This document shows, one piece after another, positions 45,038 to 56,800 of a DNA stretch of 64,000 nt (position 1 is the stretch's first letter; each line of letters starts with the position of its first letter). The DNA is from Loripinus fragilis (Eukaryota > Mollusca > Bivalvia > Lucinida > Lucinidae): NCBI GenBank assembly GCA_964019695.1, contig OZ026531.1:5403701-5467700 (forward strand), read 5' to 3'. Under the pieces are notes generated by a model that made no database searches, was not told the origin of the DNA, and was given only the letters and a program-made list of their open reading frames with translations. The translations under genes were made by a program, and so were the position numbers.

Positions 45038-46002
45038 GTAGAGATATCGAAACACGTCTGTCCCTAGTCACGCCCTGTAAACTTTCAATTTAACCACCGG
45101 TGGTGGTCAATGTCAAAATTATGAAATACTTTCTGTGGTCAACTTGAGCATGCCCTGTCACTAGCTTCCGTGGGGGTAACGGGTAATTTTTTTTGTTCCA
45201 ATATATATTTTAGAAATTAAATAATTTTATGCCATCAGTTTTTAGTCATTGTATGTCTACCCAAAAATCGTATTTAAAAAAAATAAAACGTGTTACTGCT
45301 ATCGCTTTGGTCCTATTTGCTAAGTTGCGAAAACGAAAAAAGAAAGTCGTCAAATATGGATTTTACAGATGCAAGTTTCCAATGACCATGTATACTCCAG
45401 TATCAATCAGACAAGATCAACATTGTCTTCGGCATGAGCATGACCATTTCTACTAAATACTAAGTAATGTAAGGTGCATACTGGACATGTCCAGCAAGGA
45501 AGAAATATTTCATCATTCGCTTCATCGTTGGCTTTCACCTTCCCGCTCTGCGCGCCCAAACTGGTAAATCAGGAGTGTTGGCAGGAGAAAATTACCCATG
45601 GTTTCCCATTGAAAATACATTGTACCTCATATTCCTCCATAAACTGCAGTGACATAGAATTCCAAGGCTGAGCATTAAGGTTCCAATGCAGCCGAAAAAT
45701 GACTATTATATACATTATACACACCACTTGGATGGGGTACTACGTATGTTCTGAACCTTTCTAGGCTGGTTCCAGCACACTTGTTTCGTCACATCATACA
45801 ACTGCTTGTCTAAGTATAAATGAACTTTTTTCATCCCCAAATCAACCATTGATACATGTATATGCATATATTAGGAACTTAGGATGGTTTCACTTAGGGA
45901 ACCAAACACATACATGCTTGTAGGGTGGCGTTTATTCTACTCTCGACAATTCATTGTTAAACCCATTCCAGAAAATTAGTTAAAATGACATTCTTTTAAA
46001 AA
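45038..46002. other. No recognisable feature
   Basis: Non-coding. Frames at 45,229 and 45,474 lack motifs. Confidence 0.4.
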
Positions 46003-46360
46003 TGGCGTTTGGTGGCCATCTTTGATTTGGTTATTTGGGACTACATTCAGAATGGTTTCCGCGTACCAGAAAACCCCTTTAAAAGAAATATTTTTTTCAT
46101 TTTCTATGACGCAGAGCGACTTAAAAAAAAGATGGCGTCTGGTAGTCATCTTGGATTATGGTTATTCGAGGACCTCATAATGCAAAAGTACATGCACAAT
46201 TGGATTCCTCATACCAGAAAACCTCTAAAACGACGTTTTGTACAAAATTCTGTTTGCTTGTTTTGATTCTTTACGTCCCATCAAAAATCTTTCAGTTATA
46301 AAGGGTTGGGACAACATTCTGTGACAGTTATTTAAAAAGATGCCGTCTGGTAGCCAACTT
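46003..46360 (+). repeat. Degenerate tandem repeat, period about 128 bp
   Basis: ATGGCGTTTGGTGGCCATCT at 46,003 recurs as ATGGCGTCTGGTAGTCATCT at 46,131 and as GATGCCGTCTGGTAGCC at about 46,339. ACCAGAAAACCCCTTTAAAA-like words follow the first two. The unit between 46,260 and 46,330 is replaced by an S1 SINE tail piece. Confidence 0.6.
46262..46325 (-). mobile_element. SINE S1 tail fragment
   Basis: TTTACGTCCCATCAAAAATC then TTCAGTTATAAAGGGTTGGG matches, on the minus strand, the tail of S1 at 7,930-7,980. The head is missing. Confidence 0.5.
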
Positions 46361-46681
46361 TTATTTATGCAAATTTCACGAGTTGCCCAACGTTGCCTTT
46401 CTTTCTAGCAACCAAGCTAGATCAGCTCTAGAACATCTCTCGAGAGCAAAGAAACAAAAAACGTCATTGTACTCAACATTTCTAGGTTAATGTATAGGAC
46501 ATACAGGAGTGTCATATGGATAATCAATATGATCCCAGATCAGATTATGGGATTGACAGTTGGTAGCAGTCTGATCAGGGTTCATATTGTTTACAATCCA
46601 TGTGAAGTACACTTGAATATATGTAGTAGACGTGAAAATCAGACAACATTTTCAAGACAAAAAAAATTGGCTGGATAAGGG

Positions 46682-46902
46682 TTACTGTAAATCCGGAAAT
46701 TTTCGCGAGAATTTTATTTTCGCGAATATCGTTAAAAGACATTTTTGCGGCGCTAAAATTCGCGACTAGTGCATGATTTACCGATATCAGTAATCGAATG
46801 AGTGATTTCGCCATTTCGCGAGGATCTTATTTTCACGAAACTTCGCATATGCGAAGTTTCGCGAAAATAAAACCCTCGCGAAAATTTCCGAGTTTACAGT
46901 AA
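46682..46902. repeat. CG-rich hairpin MITE, copy 2
   Basis: TTACTGTAAATCCGGAAATT opposes AAATTTCCGAGTTTACAGTAA. The perfect 26-bp palindrome at its heart (CGAAACTTCGCAT and its complement) is better kept than in the 40.8-kb copy. Confidence 0.8.
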
Positions 46903-46929
46903 ATGTTGACTTTCAGAGCATGCCCTATA

Positions 46930-48924
46930 AAACAGTAAGTGAGTATGATCAGGAAATACCACAATCACACACTGCAGACCAATCCACGGCACATTGAGGA
47001 AGAGCCTAAGCACATTTATAATAACAATACATCTGTAAGAAAATAATAGCAAAGCAACCAGCTTTCTCTTCCTCTTAAAGATAATTGCAAAACTAGAATG
47101 GACACAAAGTAATGCATGACAAATCAAAGACAAACACAGAGCTTATACAAACAATGAGAAGTACATAAACATTAGACCAACAACAACAGAACCACAACCT
47201 TAGAACGGACAGCAGCCTAAGTCACCGTGGGCAGGGGCTTAAATGCATTTTACTGGCGCCAAATCTTTGCCCTAGATTCTGCTGTTGTTAAAACACAAAC
47301 TTGTTTAGCTCGCATGGAGGCTTCCTAACTAATGCAATGTATCATCACAGAGAAACAATCAAATCAAATTAACACACTATGATGAAGCAAAGAAAATTGG
47401 TTATGACTCACAGATAGTCAGAGCTAAAGAAAATCTCATTTTGAGCTACGGTGGGCACAACCAAAGACAAGCATCAGGCACTAACCAACGGATTAAAGCT
47501 TTACCTCAGAGCCATCATTAAGTCTGAGGCCTGACCCACCGTCGTCCAATTAAAGAGGAAACCCATAGCTATCAAACGTGATTGGGTCCACAACCAGGCA
47601 TGCAAACTGTCGATTGATATCCATGTTGTATTCCACTCTTTTATAACGCTTGATAATATTTTTAAATTGATCACTAAAATTAGGCTTTCCAACAATTATT
47701 TTGAATTTATATAAACTAAATCGCCATAAAATACAGGCTCTGATATGCCTTATTGCAGAATAGTCTTTAAGCCAATATTGTATTTAACAATCAACTCTGA
47801 GTGTCTGTAATACAATTTAGAAAAAGCTTTACGGAGTTTATGGTATCGATAACCCTGTTTTAGTAACTTAGAAACTATTGTTAAAGTCATCAACATGAGA
47901 ACATACTCTTGCAAAGCGAATAAGTTGGGAAATGTACATACCATATGAAGGGGAGCGAGGAACATCTCCATTCAGAAATGTAAAAGTAACTATTTCAAAA
48001 TTAAAACCGCCCTGTTTATCATAAATTTTGGTTGAAACTATGCCATTTGTAATGAACAAGTCTAAGTCCAAGGAAGGGGTTTTGGTATATGAAGGTTTCG
48101 CCGTACTAGTATTCAACTGAAGTTCAGTGGGGTATATCTGACTAACCATTTTTGCAAAATAAGGATTATCAATATTAAGCAAGTCATCTAGATATCTTGA
48201 GGTAGAGTTAAATGCTACAACATCAGCTTCTTGATTATTGTCAGAGGGAGACATGGAGTCTCTCTCATAACAAAATAAAAACACATCTACAATAAGAGGA
48301 GCACAATTAGTACCCATAGGAATACACTATGGTCTACAATTTGTCTATACAATTTTGAGCCAAATTTTATAAACATATTGTCTAAAAGATAATAAGAGCG
48401 TCACAAACTAAATCTTTTAGGTTGTTCAGAAGTGAAAAATGCGTGTTTCTCATTACAAGCCAAATAAAGTGAGCCATCTCTGTTAAAAGTTTGTTAAATT
48501 AACTCAGTTTTTCTTTGATAATGTTATGAGGTAATGTAGTACAGAGAGTAGAGAAATCACATGTTGACATACTTAGATGCTAGAAAACCTTTAGGTTTAA
48601 TTTGTTAAGAATCTCACTTGAGCTTTTAACAGACCAAAATAGATTTTTACAATTTCGCTCAAAAACAGTTTCAAATAAATTATAACATGGTTTTTAATCG
48701 CAGTAAGGCAGGTAGTCAAAATAATTGAGAACTCAGTGGAAGTGCGTGAGCTAAAGCTAGCAAAAAAAACGTGACTTATAGGGTCTTTTATGAAGTTTGG
48801 GTAACCAGTATAACGTAGAAAGCTTGCTATGATCCTCATCAACAAATACACCAAATTTAGCAGCCATATGACAGCGATGTCTATCAACGACATACTTCTC
48901 ATCAAGCGAGTTATGCTCATAGGT
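46930..48924 (-). mobile_element. Penelope/Naiad-like retroelement (tail A), 2.0 kb
   Basis: The 3' end at 46,930 carries the tail A terminus. About 570 bp of 3' non-coding sequence precedes it, and then the broken RT gene continues upstream to 48,924. There the 3.6-kb TIR element begins. Unlike the 18.7-kb copy, it has no internal X insertion, so the two copies can be compared to place breakpoints. Confidence 0.75.
47505..48921 (-). pseudogene. Reverse transcriptase, Penelope-like (Naiad candidate), decayed
   Basis: In translation order: EHNSLDEKYVVDRHRCHMAA, then FGVFVDEDHSKLSTLYWLPK (fingers), TELSIILTTCLTAIKNHVI, MGTNCAPLIVDVFLFCYERD (RT motif), STSRYLDDLLNIDNPYF (YLDD active site at about 48,190), GDVPRSPSYGMYISQLIRFA, YRYHKLRKAFSKLYYRHSEL and FYGDLV. 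It ends near 47,505. No GIY-YIG domain follows. A C-terminus without it fits Naiad-type elements, where that endonuclease is N-terminal, but the N-terminus is missing here. Frameshifts near 48,320 and 47,870 and a TAA near 47,757 disable it. Confidence 0.7.
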
Positions 48925-49604
48925 CTGTTGCAACACGTTTTGAAATAATGTAATAATTTATTTCATTTTGATTTTTTTTTATTTCAGTCTGTGTCGTCAA
49001 CGTCGACGCAAAATGAAGTAAGGATGCAATAATACGATTATTTCATTTTGCGTCGACAGGGTGCATATCAACGCAAAATGAAATAATATTGGAAGAAGCT
49101 AGCCTTTTCAAGTCGTTTAAGTTAAATTAGAGATAGAATCTTAAAATTTCATAGAATAAGTTTGAAATTCAAAGACCTATTTCATTTCTTCTTTCCTTGA
49201 CATTTTTTTGCACTTGTATAGTCACCCTGCCGATGTTACCCCCGTAAAGCCCAGGTTTTTTTTAGTCTTTTCATATTACATGTATTATATATACATATGC
49301 AGAATTTGTTAAACTGGGACAGACCTGTGCTCTATCGGGGCCAACGAAGTAGCACCAACATTTTTCAGGTATAAACGGAGCTTTACCGGCTCAAACATGA
49401 CATACCTGTCACAACCGATGCGAATCATGACGCTACCAGTCTTCACTGGGGCTCTACTGCACTAACACCGGGGCAAATGGGGGGGTGCCTTCAATGCGCT
49501 CGGTTTTTCACGGTGGAGACACGGACGATGTGGGTGTCATACCGGCTTACCAATATATTTGAAAGCCTTCCTGGTGACTCCTGTTGACTCACAGTTGTTT
49601 TCAA

Positions 49605-49777
49605 CATCTTAGAACAACCAGGGAATGAGCCGGGTTGACAGCCAAAGGGAGGAGAATGACCTTCGAAAACGTTTCATGATCAATCTCCACGAAAGTATGG
49701 GACCGGGTCAGGTTCAAACTTGCAACCCCAGGATCTGCAATCAGACTCGTTACTGACTGTACTACGCGGCCTGGTAG
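49605..49777 (-). mobile_element. tRNA-derived SINE (family S3), copy 2
   Basis: The minus strand starts ACCAGGCCGCGTAGTACAGT, with TTGCAAGTTTGAACCTG as the B-box region, then CGTGGAGATTGATCATGAAA as in the 33.7-kb copy. The tail is lost. It abuts the satellite at 49,781. Confidence 0.75.
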
Positions 49778-49780
49778 ACT

Positions 49781-50870
49781 TATAACATTATTTCACAATG
49801 TGTTCTGCTTGGACAAACGCAAAATAAAATAATGTAATAATACAAAATGAATTTTCTGTTTTCAAAGTATTTTTTTGCGTTAGATGGTTGAATACTATTT
49901 AAATTTATCACTATATAACTTCTGTTTATGGGATTCATTTACAGACATATTAAAATAGTCGTTTTGTACGTGAATAAACCACTTTTCTGAAATGGCTGTC
50001 AGAAAAATCAATCATTTTTCATACTTTTCAGAATTATAACATTATTTCATAATGTGTTGTGCTTAGGACACCGCAAAATGAAATAATGTAGTAAAATGAA
50101 ATATAGCTTAAGGGGTTTAAAGATTATTTGCATTAGATGGCTGTATACTATTTAAATATATAACACTATAAATTCTGTTCATGGGATTTATTTTTCATTA
50201 TTTAAAAGCATATTTAAAGTAATTAGGGCATTTGCACGTGAATAAACCTCTGTAAGAATTGCTGTAGGAAAAAATAATTAGTTGTTCATTCTTATTAAAA
50301 TTATTACATTATTTCATTATGCGTTTGGGCTAGGAAAACGCAAAATGAAATAATGTGATAATATGAAATAAATATTAATAAGGTATGTTAAAGTATGTTA
50401 GCATCAGACAGTTAAATACTGGATAAATATGTATTAATTCAGTTCATGGGATTTATTTACGGACATTGTAAAAATTAAAAGGCATTTTGCATGCAAATAA
50501 GCCTCTTTAAGAATGGATGTCAGAAAAAGTAATCGTTTTTTCATACTTGTCAGAATTATTTCATTATTTAATAAAGTGGTGTGCTAGGACAATGCAAAAT
50601 GAAACAATGATCAATCTTAAGGTGACTGAATCTGAGTTTGTCACTTTCCCATTGGTATCCTGGGTCAGGTGCGTTACTTGATTGTATCGATTTCTAATCT
50701 TTGCACCCTTACTTACTTTTTTAAGAATGCTTTTATTAGATGGTTGAGCACTGTAAAAATCATACACTACTTTTGCATATTAATTAAGTTCATCAAATTT
50801 ATTAACGGACATAATTAAAAAAAAAAAGGTGTTATGGACGTGATTAAACCACTGTAAGATTTTTGGTTTA
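49781..50870 (+). repeat. Satellite, four units of 253-266 bp
   Basis: Units start at about 49,781, 50,034, 50,300 and 50,553 with AACATTATTTCATAATGTG-like sequence. Each contains CGCAAAATGAAATAATG, TTAGATGG, TTCATGGGATTTATT, CACGTGAATAAACC-like and TTTTTCATACTT words. The fourth is split by a retroelement tail at 50,629-50,722. Confidence 0.8.
50629..50722 (+). mobile_element. Retroelement tail B, minimal fragment in satellite
   Basis: GAGTTTGTCACTTTCCCATT then GGTATCCTGGGTCAGG and ATTGTATCGATTTCTAATCT, ending CACCCTTACTTACTTTTTT. It carries only the last 94 bp of the tail. Confidence 0.8.
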
Positions 50871-51169
50871 TTAAGACAGTGATGATGCGTAGACTGATCT
50901 TAACCTTTGACCAGACTCCATGTCCCTATTTACATGTATCCAGGCAGGGTTTCTATTAATATGTTCCTTATCTGCTTTTTTTCAAAGTTCTAGCCAACAA
51001 TTAACAATACAAATATGATGAACTTATATCCACCGACGAAGGGTTATTTTAGAAAAGCATGTAAATCACAAAACGTAAATCCCAATTATCTTAACTCATA
51101 ACAATCGTCTGTCAAGTATGTTTAGTGCGTTGTTTAATGAAAAAGTATGCTTACATCTACACAATTTTA
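50871..51169. other. Unique-looking filler inside the 3.6-kb element
   Basis: No coding or repeat signal. Confidence 0.4.
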
Positions 51170-51560
51170 ATAACTGACCTTCAAACCCAACCCCAGAGGT
51201 CAAGGGTGTGTGTAAATTCAAAGTGTTACCTTGCATGTAGGTCTACAATTCTTGCAGTTAGTTTGATAAGCAACATGACCACTTTCAGAAAGAAAAAAAC
51301 ACAAGATCTTTTGATCTCACCCAAGGGGTCGAGGGAATGTATAATGGCAGCATTCTTGCTTTCGTGGTGCTCTGAGCTCAATTCGCTTTACTTTGATAAG
51401 CAATATGACTACTTTCAGAAAAAATATGGTTTGACCTTTTGACCCCATGCCAGGATCAAGGGTGTGTCTGTAGGCAAACTATTTGCTACCATGTTGCTGC
51501 ATCCTTCTGCAGCTTTAATTTGATAAGGAACATGACCATATTCCGAAAAAAATCAATTTT
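51170..51560 (+). repeat. 127-bp minisatellite
   Basis: TTTGATAAGCAACATGACCA and close variants occur at about 51,263, 51,389 and 51,518. GACC...CCAGAGGTCAAGGGTGTG-like words lie between them. Period 126-129 bp. Confidence 0.7.
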
Positions 51561-52300
51561 GGCCTTGGTCCGACACCCTATGTTCACCCTAGAGGAGCGG
51601 ACCAAGGCATTTAAACTAAAATCCCATTTGATATGTTTCATATCTATTGCTGCTCTGCCTGCATGCAAAATTTTAGCAAAAATATTGACAACTGCCTAAT
51701 TAACTACGAAATTTAAATATTTGACCATTGACCCCTAAGGTGTGGTAAAAGGAGGTAGGGTAAAATTTGGACACTGCCATGCTTAGCCACATGCACTAAG
51801 CAATCATGGTCTATAGTGAGAAATTGTTAGATATAATAGCTTGAAGAATTGTGAAGATCATCACACAAAAAAGCTGATATAGGCTTTGCATTATAATTGC
51901 CATTACTAAAACAATGACCATAACTCAAATGCAAAGAGATCGATTTTGACAAAAATAATAGGATATTGAGAGTACTTATTATTTGTACAAAGAATGGTTC
52001 AAATCTGACCAATAGGTACTAAGATATGGTTCCAGATGGGCAGAAAGTGTGGCGGACGGATGCACGGACGATGCCAAAAATATATCCCTCTGACTTCGTC
52101 GTGGAAAGTAAACACGTGAAATCCAACGGCAATATTGATTTAAAAAAAAATAGTCTCATTCAACAATTTATCAAAAATTACATAAAGTTATATGCCGGTA
52201 ACTGCGTTTATGTACGATTAATACGTAAAAAAATAACACAATTGAAAAATTATGCCATCTATCATAGCATATAACAATATGTTTATCATTTAAAACTGAT
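51561..52300. repeat. Dispersed mollusc-type repeat (GGCGGACGGATGCACGGACG)
   Basis: Around 52,020-52,080 the words GATGGGCAGAAAGTGTGGCG and GACGGATGCACGGACGATGC occur. Such GGACGGAC tracts are frequent in bivalve dispersed repeats, in my recollection. No ORF of note. Confidence 0.4.
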
Positions 52301-52522
52301 CGGATGCAATTTACGCAAAATGAAATAAAAAAGTTTGCCTAGTATCAGCGCATAATGAAATAATTATTCCATTTTGAACCAACTGCGCATGATTGACGCA
52401 AAATGAAATAAGAAATCTAGATTATTTCATTTTGCGTCGACATTCACAACGCAAAATGAAGTAAAAAAAAAAATCAAAATGAAATAATTATTACATTATT
52501 TCAAAACGTGCTGCAACAGACC

Positions 52523-53140
52523 ACTGGATGAATGGACCTGTCAAATTGTTACATTGATTATATTAGAACATGCAACAATGACAATATTGGGATGAAATCA
52601 GCCCTTTTATATCCCATATTTTTGGCGTTTTTATATATATTCATGAATATGCAAATTATGCAAATATGATACATTGCATATTTGACCATGGAATAAAAGG
52701 CCAATGTCTTAGCTATATTTAGTACAAATTTTAGTAATCTATGGCTAAAAGCAGCCGAGATATTATGATCTTGTACGTATACCCCCATTCGTGAACCACA
52801 TTTTTAATGTTTACATAAATATTTATGAATATGCAAATCAGATAATTTGCAAATGCAACAAGGGGATAATAGGCCTATGTTTAAGCTTTAATTTGGTACT
52901 AAGTTTAGTAGGCTAGGATAAGTAACAGCTGAGATATGAGTAATTTTGTAGGCAGGCCCCCTTCTCAAATTCACTATGGATTGCCATAGAAACCATGCGA
53001 TTTCACATAGCCAAAACCAATTGTTTTAGGACAACTTCGTTTCGCATTCAGGGGGTCCCAATAAACAATTTGGCACCCATGAAAAATTGTCCTGGGGTGC
53101 AAGGTAACCTTAATTGGATGCCAGGGTAATAGATAAGATG
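52523..53140 (-). mobile_element. Element X, copy 2, truncated
   Basis: On the minus strand it starts CCCTGGCATCCAATTAAGGT and follows copy 1 (18,861) through CTGAATGCGAAACGAAGTTG, GATTTGCATATTCATAAATA and GGTCCATTCATCCAGT. The 3.6-kb element cuts it there. The second half of X, including the far TIR, is missing. Confidence 0.75.
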
Positions 53141-53844
53141 TTTAATACAGAACTCAGGTTAGCGATCGAGGGTCAAACGGTCCTCTTTTGATTGTGTTAT
53201 TACCTGATATGATATCATAGTACATGATAAATACTGTTTTCATTTGAAATGTTTATTGTATGTACGTCATTTTCTTAATATGGGAATGCCCAGATATACA
53301 AGTAATAGCAATACATGCATTTCACAAAATATACTGGAATATCAAAATGTCGGATTTTGACTTAAAAATTAAATATTTTGGCGGGGTTTTAAGTATATAT
53401 GACAGATATATATATACAAGTTGAATAATACAGCATCAAATTTGAAACAAGTTGAATAACAACTCTAAATTTAAAACTTAACCAGTCAGATTGCAAAAAA
53501 ATGTGTTTAAATTTATAAAAACGCTGATTCTCACCGAAAAGTCAAGGCATTGAAATTCCTGTTTTGACACTATAATAAACTCAGAGTGGCATTATATAAG
53601 ACTCAATAATCGTTTTTAATCTTTTTTGCTGGTGTCATGTATCTAATGCTGCAAATGGATTTCAGAAACTCGCAATTTCAATTAAAAAAATGAATTGCCA
53701 AATTTAACACCACTGCCTCTCTTTGGAAAAGTAATTCCGGTGATCCATGAAACTTCAACATCTTGTCATATCAGTCATGTACAATCATTTTCCATTTTAC
53801 TGATGGGGAGGGGTTATCAGTCAATTTACGCTATTTTTGCTCTA
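53141..53844. other. No recognisable feature
   Basis: AT-rich and non-coding. Confidence 0.4.
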
Positions 53845-56800
53845 TCAATACATAAGTTATTCTGAGTATCTGTATAGCAGTTGTTGACTATACATGTATT
53901 AAATATGTCAGTGAATTTAGAAAAATTATAAGGCAAAAATAAATTGACGTTCCTTATTAATTTATGATGATTTAAACTATTTCTATAGTGTAATCTATCA
54001 ACCTTCGCTGTTAGCACACATAAAGAGTAGATACAAATGTACCATGCATTCAAATTGGAAGTTCCGAAAGAAAGTCACTCACTCTAAGGACAAGTGCTTT
54101 TGAGGAACTCCGATCCGAGTTCATAAATTTCGCCTGTAATTGTGTTATCAACAGGCTGAGATTACTTGTTTATTTAACTGGGTTCAGCATCTGAATTTAG
54201 TAATTACTCTGTCATAAGTTATGCATACAGCAAAATATAATTTATTTATTATTGCAATCTATTTTATCTATCAAAACCCAGACTAGACTGTTCCAAAATT
54301 AACTTACTTTTAATATAATTTCCTACTGTATAAAAACAGCAAAGTATGCGACAAACAGCCACATACATCGAAAGAGGTAAGTCTATTGACCCTTCATGTT
54401 CCAATTGAATCTTCCATCTACATAGGATGTTAGTACTAAATATACAGCAAACAACTTAGCAGACACTATTTTGAGATGTGTTTTGCTGGATCTCAATGGG
54501 TAACAGTTCAGACGCTGATCAAATGTCGCCATATGTTGCATTACATCTGGGTCTTCACTGTTAAATGAAGTTTACTTGTATCCAAAGTTAATCACTGGCC
54601 TCACGTTTTACATGCATGGAGATATGGCAAGCTTACAGTGTAGAACAAACTGTTTATTTTGAAAGCCAAACTGACAGGGTGTTGATATATGTTGAATTTA
54701 CTGCAGTGATTGTTTTAAACTACAGGGGCATCTTTCCCTAGACTGCACTGTGAAACAGCTCAGTTCTGTGCAAGGTATATGGGTATCATTCCGATGGTGT
54801 TAGTACTGATTAAGGCTACAAGGAAAACAACTTTGAATTGCATGTCAGCTCTATCTGTATGTCTTGTTCCCAATGTTAATTGCACATGATCACACCAGCT
54901 ACGCACAATATGTACCTGTGCAACTGATTGTCTGATACACATCGCAGATGCAAAGAGCGTCTGGAACAAGATAGGTTTAGTGTGTCACAATCATTGATTC
55001 TTTCCTTGAGAAATGCTTATGACATAACTATCAGGCCAACAATAAACCCCGTGCCAAGTCAAAGGAGGTATAATAGGCTTCAGTAGCTAGAACTATGGTT
55101 CGTACTACAAATGGAATTGTGTATTACTCACCATACCAGAGCTCTATATGTTGAAACAACTCTTCAATGCACTGAAATGAAATATCCGATCTACTCAGAT
55201 GCAAAGCAGAACGAGTACTATAGAGGCAGTTTCTGGCTTAACCAATCCTTTTAGTTCCAGTTTTGAGGACAATGGAGTGCACTTTTTGTCTTTCGGTGTA
55301 CCTGCTAAGCCTGGCATAGCTAAGGATCTTATTGAGGCTGATGACATTGGGAGGAAGGCTGTTGCAGACGTCATTGGCCCACTTTTAGTTGAAAATCTGT
55401 CTTTCACAAACCCATAAAATGCTACAAGCTAAAAAGACCTTTGAGGCTGACGAGATCAAAAAGAAATTGTCCACTTTACAAAAGGTAATCAGCCAGATGA
55501 GAGCTTAAAGGAACGTCTTTGGTCAGCATGGCATTCTTTCTATTGGACATAATGTTGACCTTGAGTTGACACTGCTGTTCTCTCTGGGACCTGTACCATG
55601 GTCACTGTCAACTTCTGATAGAATTCCCACGAAAACTGAGAAGTCCAAACTTTTTCATGGCTTGCAATTACACATTGAACCAACATTAGATTGGCTATAC
55701 AGTGCTGCACATAACTTTGCTGGTAATGTCATACTACAGAGCATAAGAGCTGTTCCTTTCACCTTCAAGGTTCAGACTAATCCAGTATTCAACCTGGCAT
55801 TAAAGGCATGGCATGCTGGTTTTGTCACTGATACATATATACAATGTATAAGCAACAGTCTATAAAGTCTTGCAAACATTCTCGCAGAGGATAACCTGGG
55901 TGTTTTGTTCTACACTGATGTATGCAACAAAATATGCTCCTTCTGAATGTCAGCAACATTGGCCAGAATAAGGGGGAAGAGCTACAGTCATACACTGTTT
56001 GACACTAGCAATGTGCCGATGTGTTAGTACCATGGAAAAGTTGTTCCTGTCCAATTGATAGAGAACCCCTCCCCACTAATTCATCTACATTCTAAGCAGG
56101 GTAGGAAAACAAATAAAGGATTATTCTAGGCAAACAACAGTGACATGAAGCCCTAACATGTGCTGTTTTTATAAATGTGAATAAGCTGCAGTATAAGATG
56201 TTTTATTTCATATGGCATGAACATGAGCTTACTTCCACCAAGCTTTTCTGTCCTTGAGATGTACATATAAAGATTAAACAATCCAATCTTTCCCATGAAA
56301 ACAAGGAAGGTTCTCCGGATATGGACACAATGTGTGGAAAATAAATGGGAAGGAAATTGAGTACCTCTGGGTTTAGGAAAACTTGAATGTACCCTTACAA
56401 AAGAGCCACATAATTATATTTCACATTTTGTGTGATATGGTGTTACCATGTTCAAAACTTAAAAACACAAACCTTATAAAAGATATAAACATACTATTTG
56501 CAGTTTCATAAAGGTACATAAACACACAAAAATGAATTAGTAAGCACATTCACATTTTAAAATATATCAAACTATCTTAGATTCATAAATCATTTATATA
56601 GGAATAATGAAAATATTGTAACATACGTAACACTTGGGGTGCATATTCGTTTTCAAAGGTCCATATATATGAAGCAAAAATAGCTTACTTGGAATATATA
56701 GCCAATTTGGAAATCTTACCTTATGGTTGGCACTTTTCAGAAGTCACGTCCTTTACTTAAATTATCAAAGATGGTGATGTGTAATATATGTAATTGGCTG

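Larger units (their letters stand above)
48925..52519. mobile_element. 3.6-kb TIR element with internal satellites
   Basis: The left end CTGTTGCAACACGTTTTGAA is matched by the reverse complement of the right end (CTGTTGCAGCACGTTTTGAA). Homology continues about 60 bp through TAATGTAATAATTATTTC. A GCAAAATGAAATAA word recurs about 12 times, clustered at both ends and once per satellite unit. The interior holds a SINE, a satellite, a retroelement tail and a 127-bp minisatellite. I see no transposase. No target duplication is visible. The flanks are a retroelement (left) and element X (right). Confidence 0.75.

Noticed and set aside
49781..50870. CRISPR-like array
   Set aside because: Units are whole 253-266-bp repeats without short spacers, in a eukaryotic context.
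48922..52522. GGTC/GACC as the outermost bases of the 3.6-kb element
   Set aside because: GGT on the left reads as part of the flanking retroelement codons, and ACC on the right matches the X sequence of copy 1. The element probably starts at CTGTTGC.
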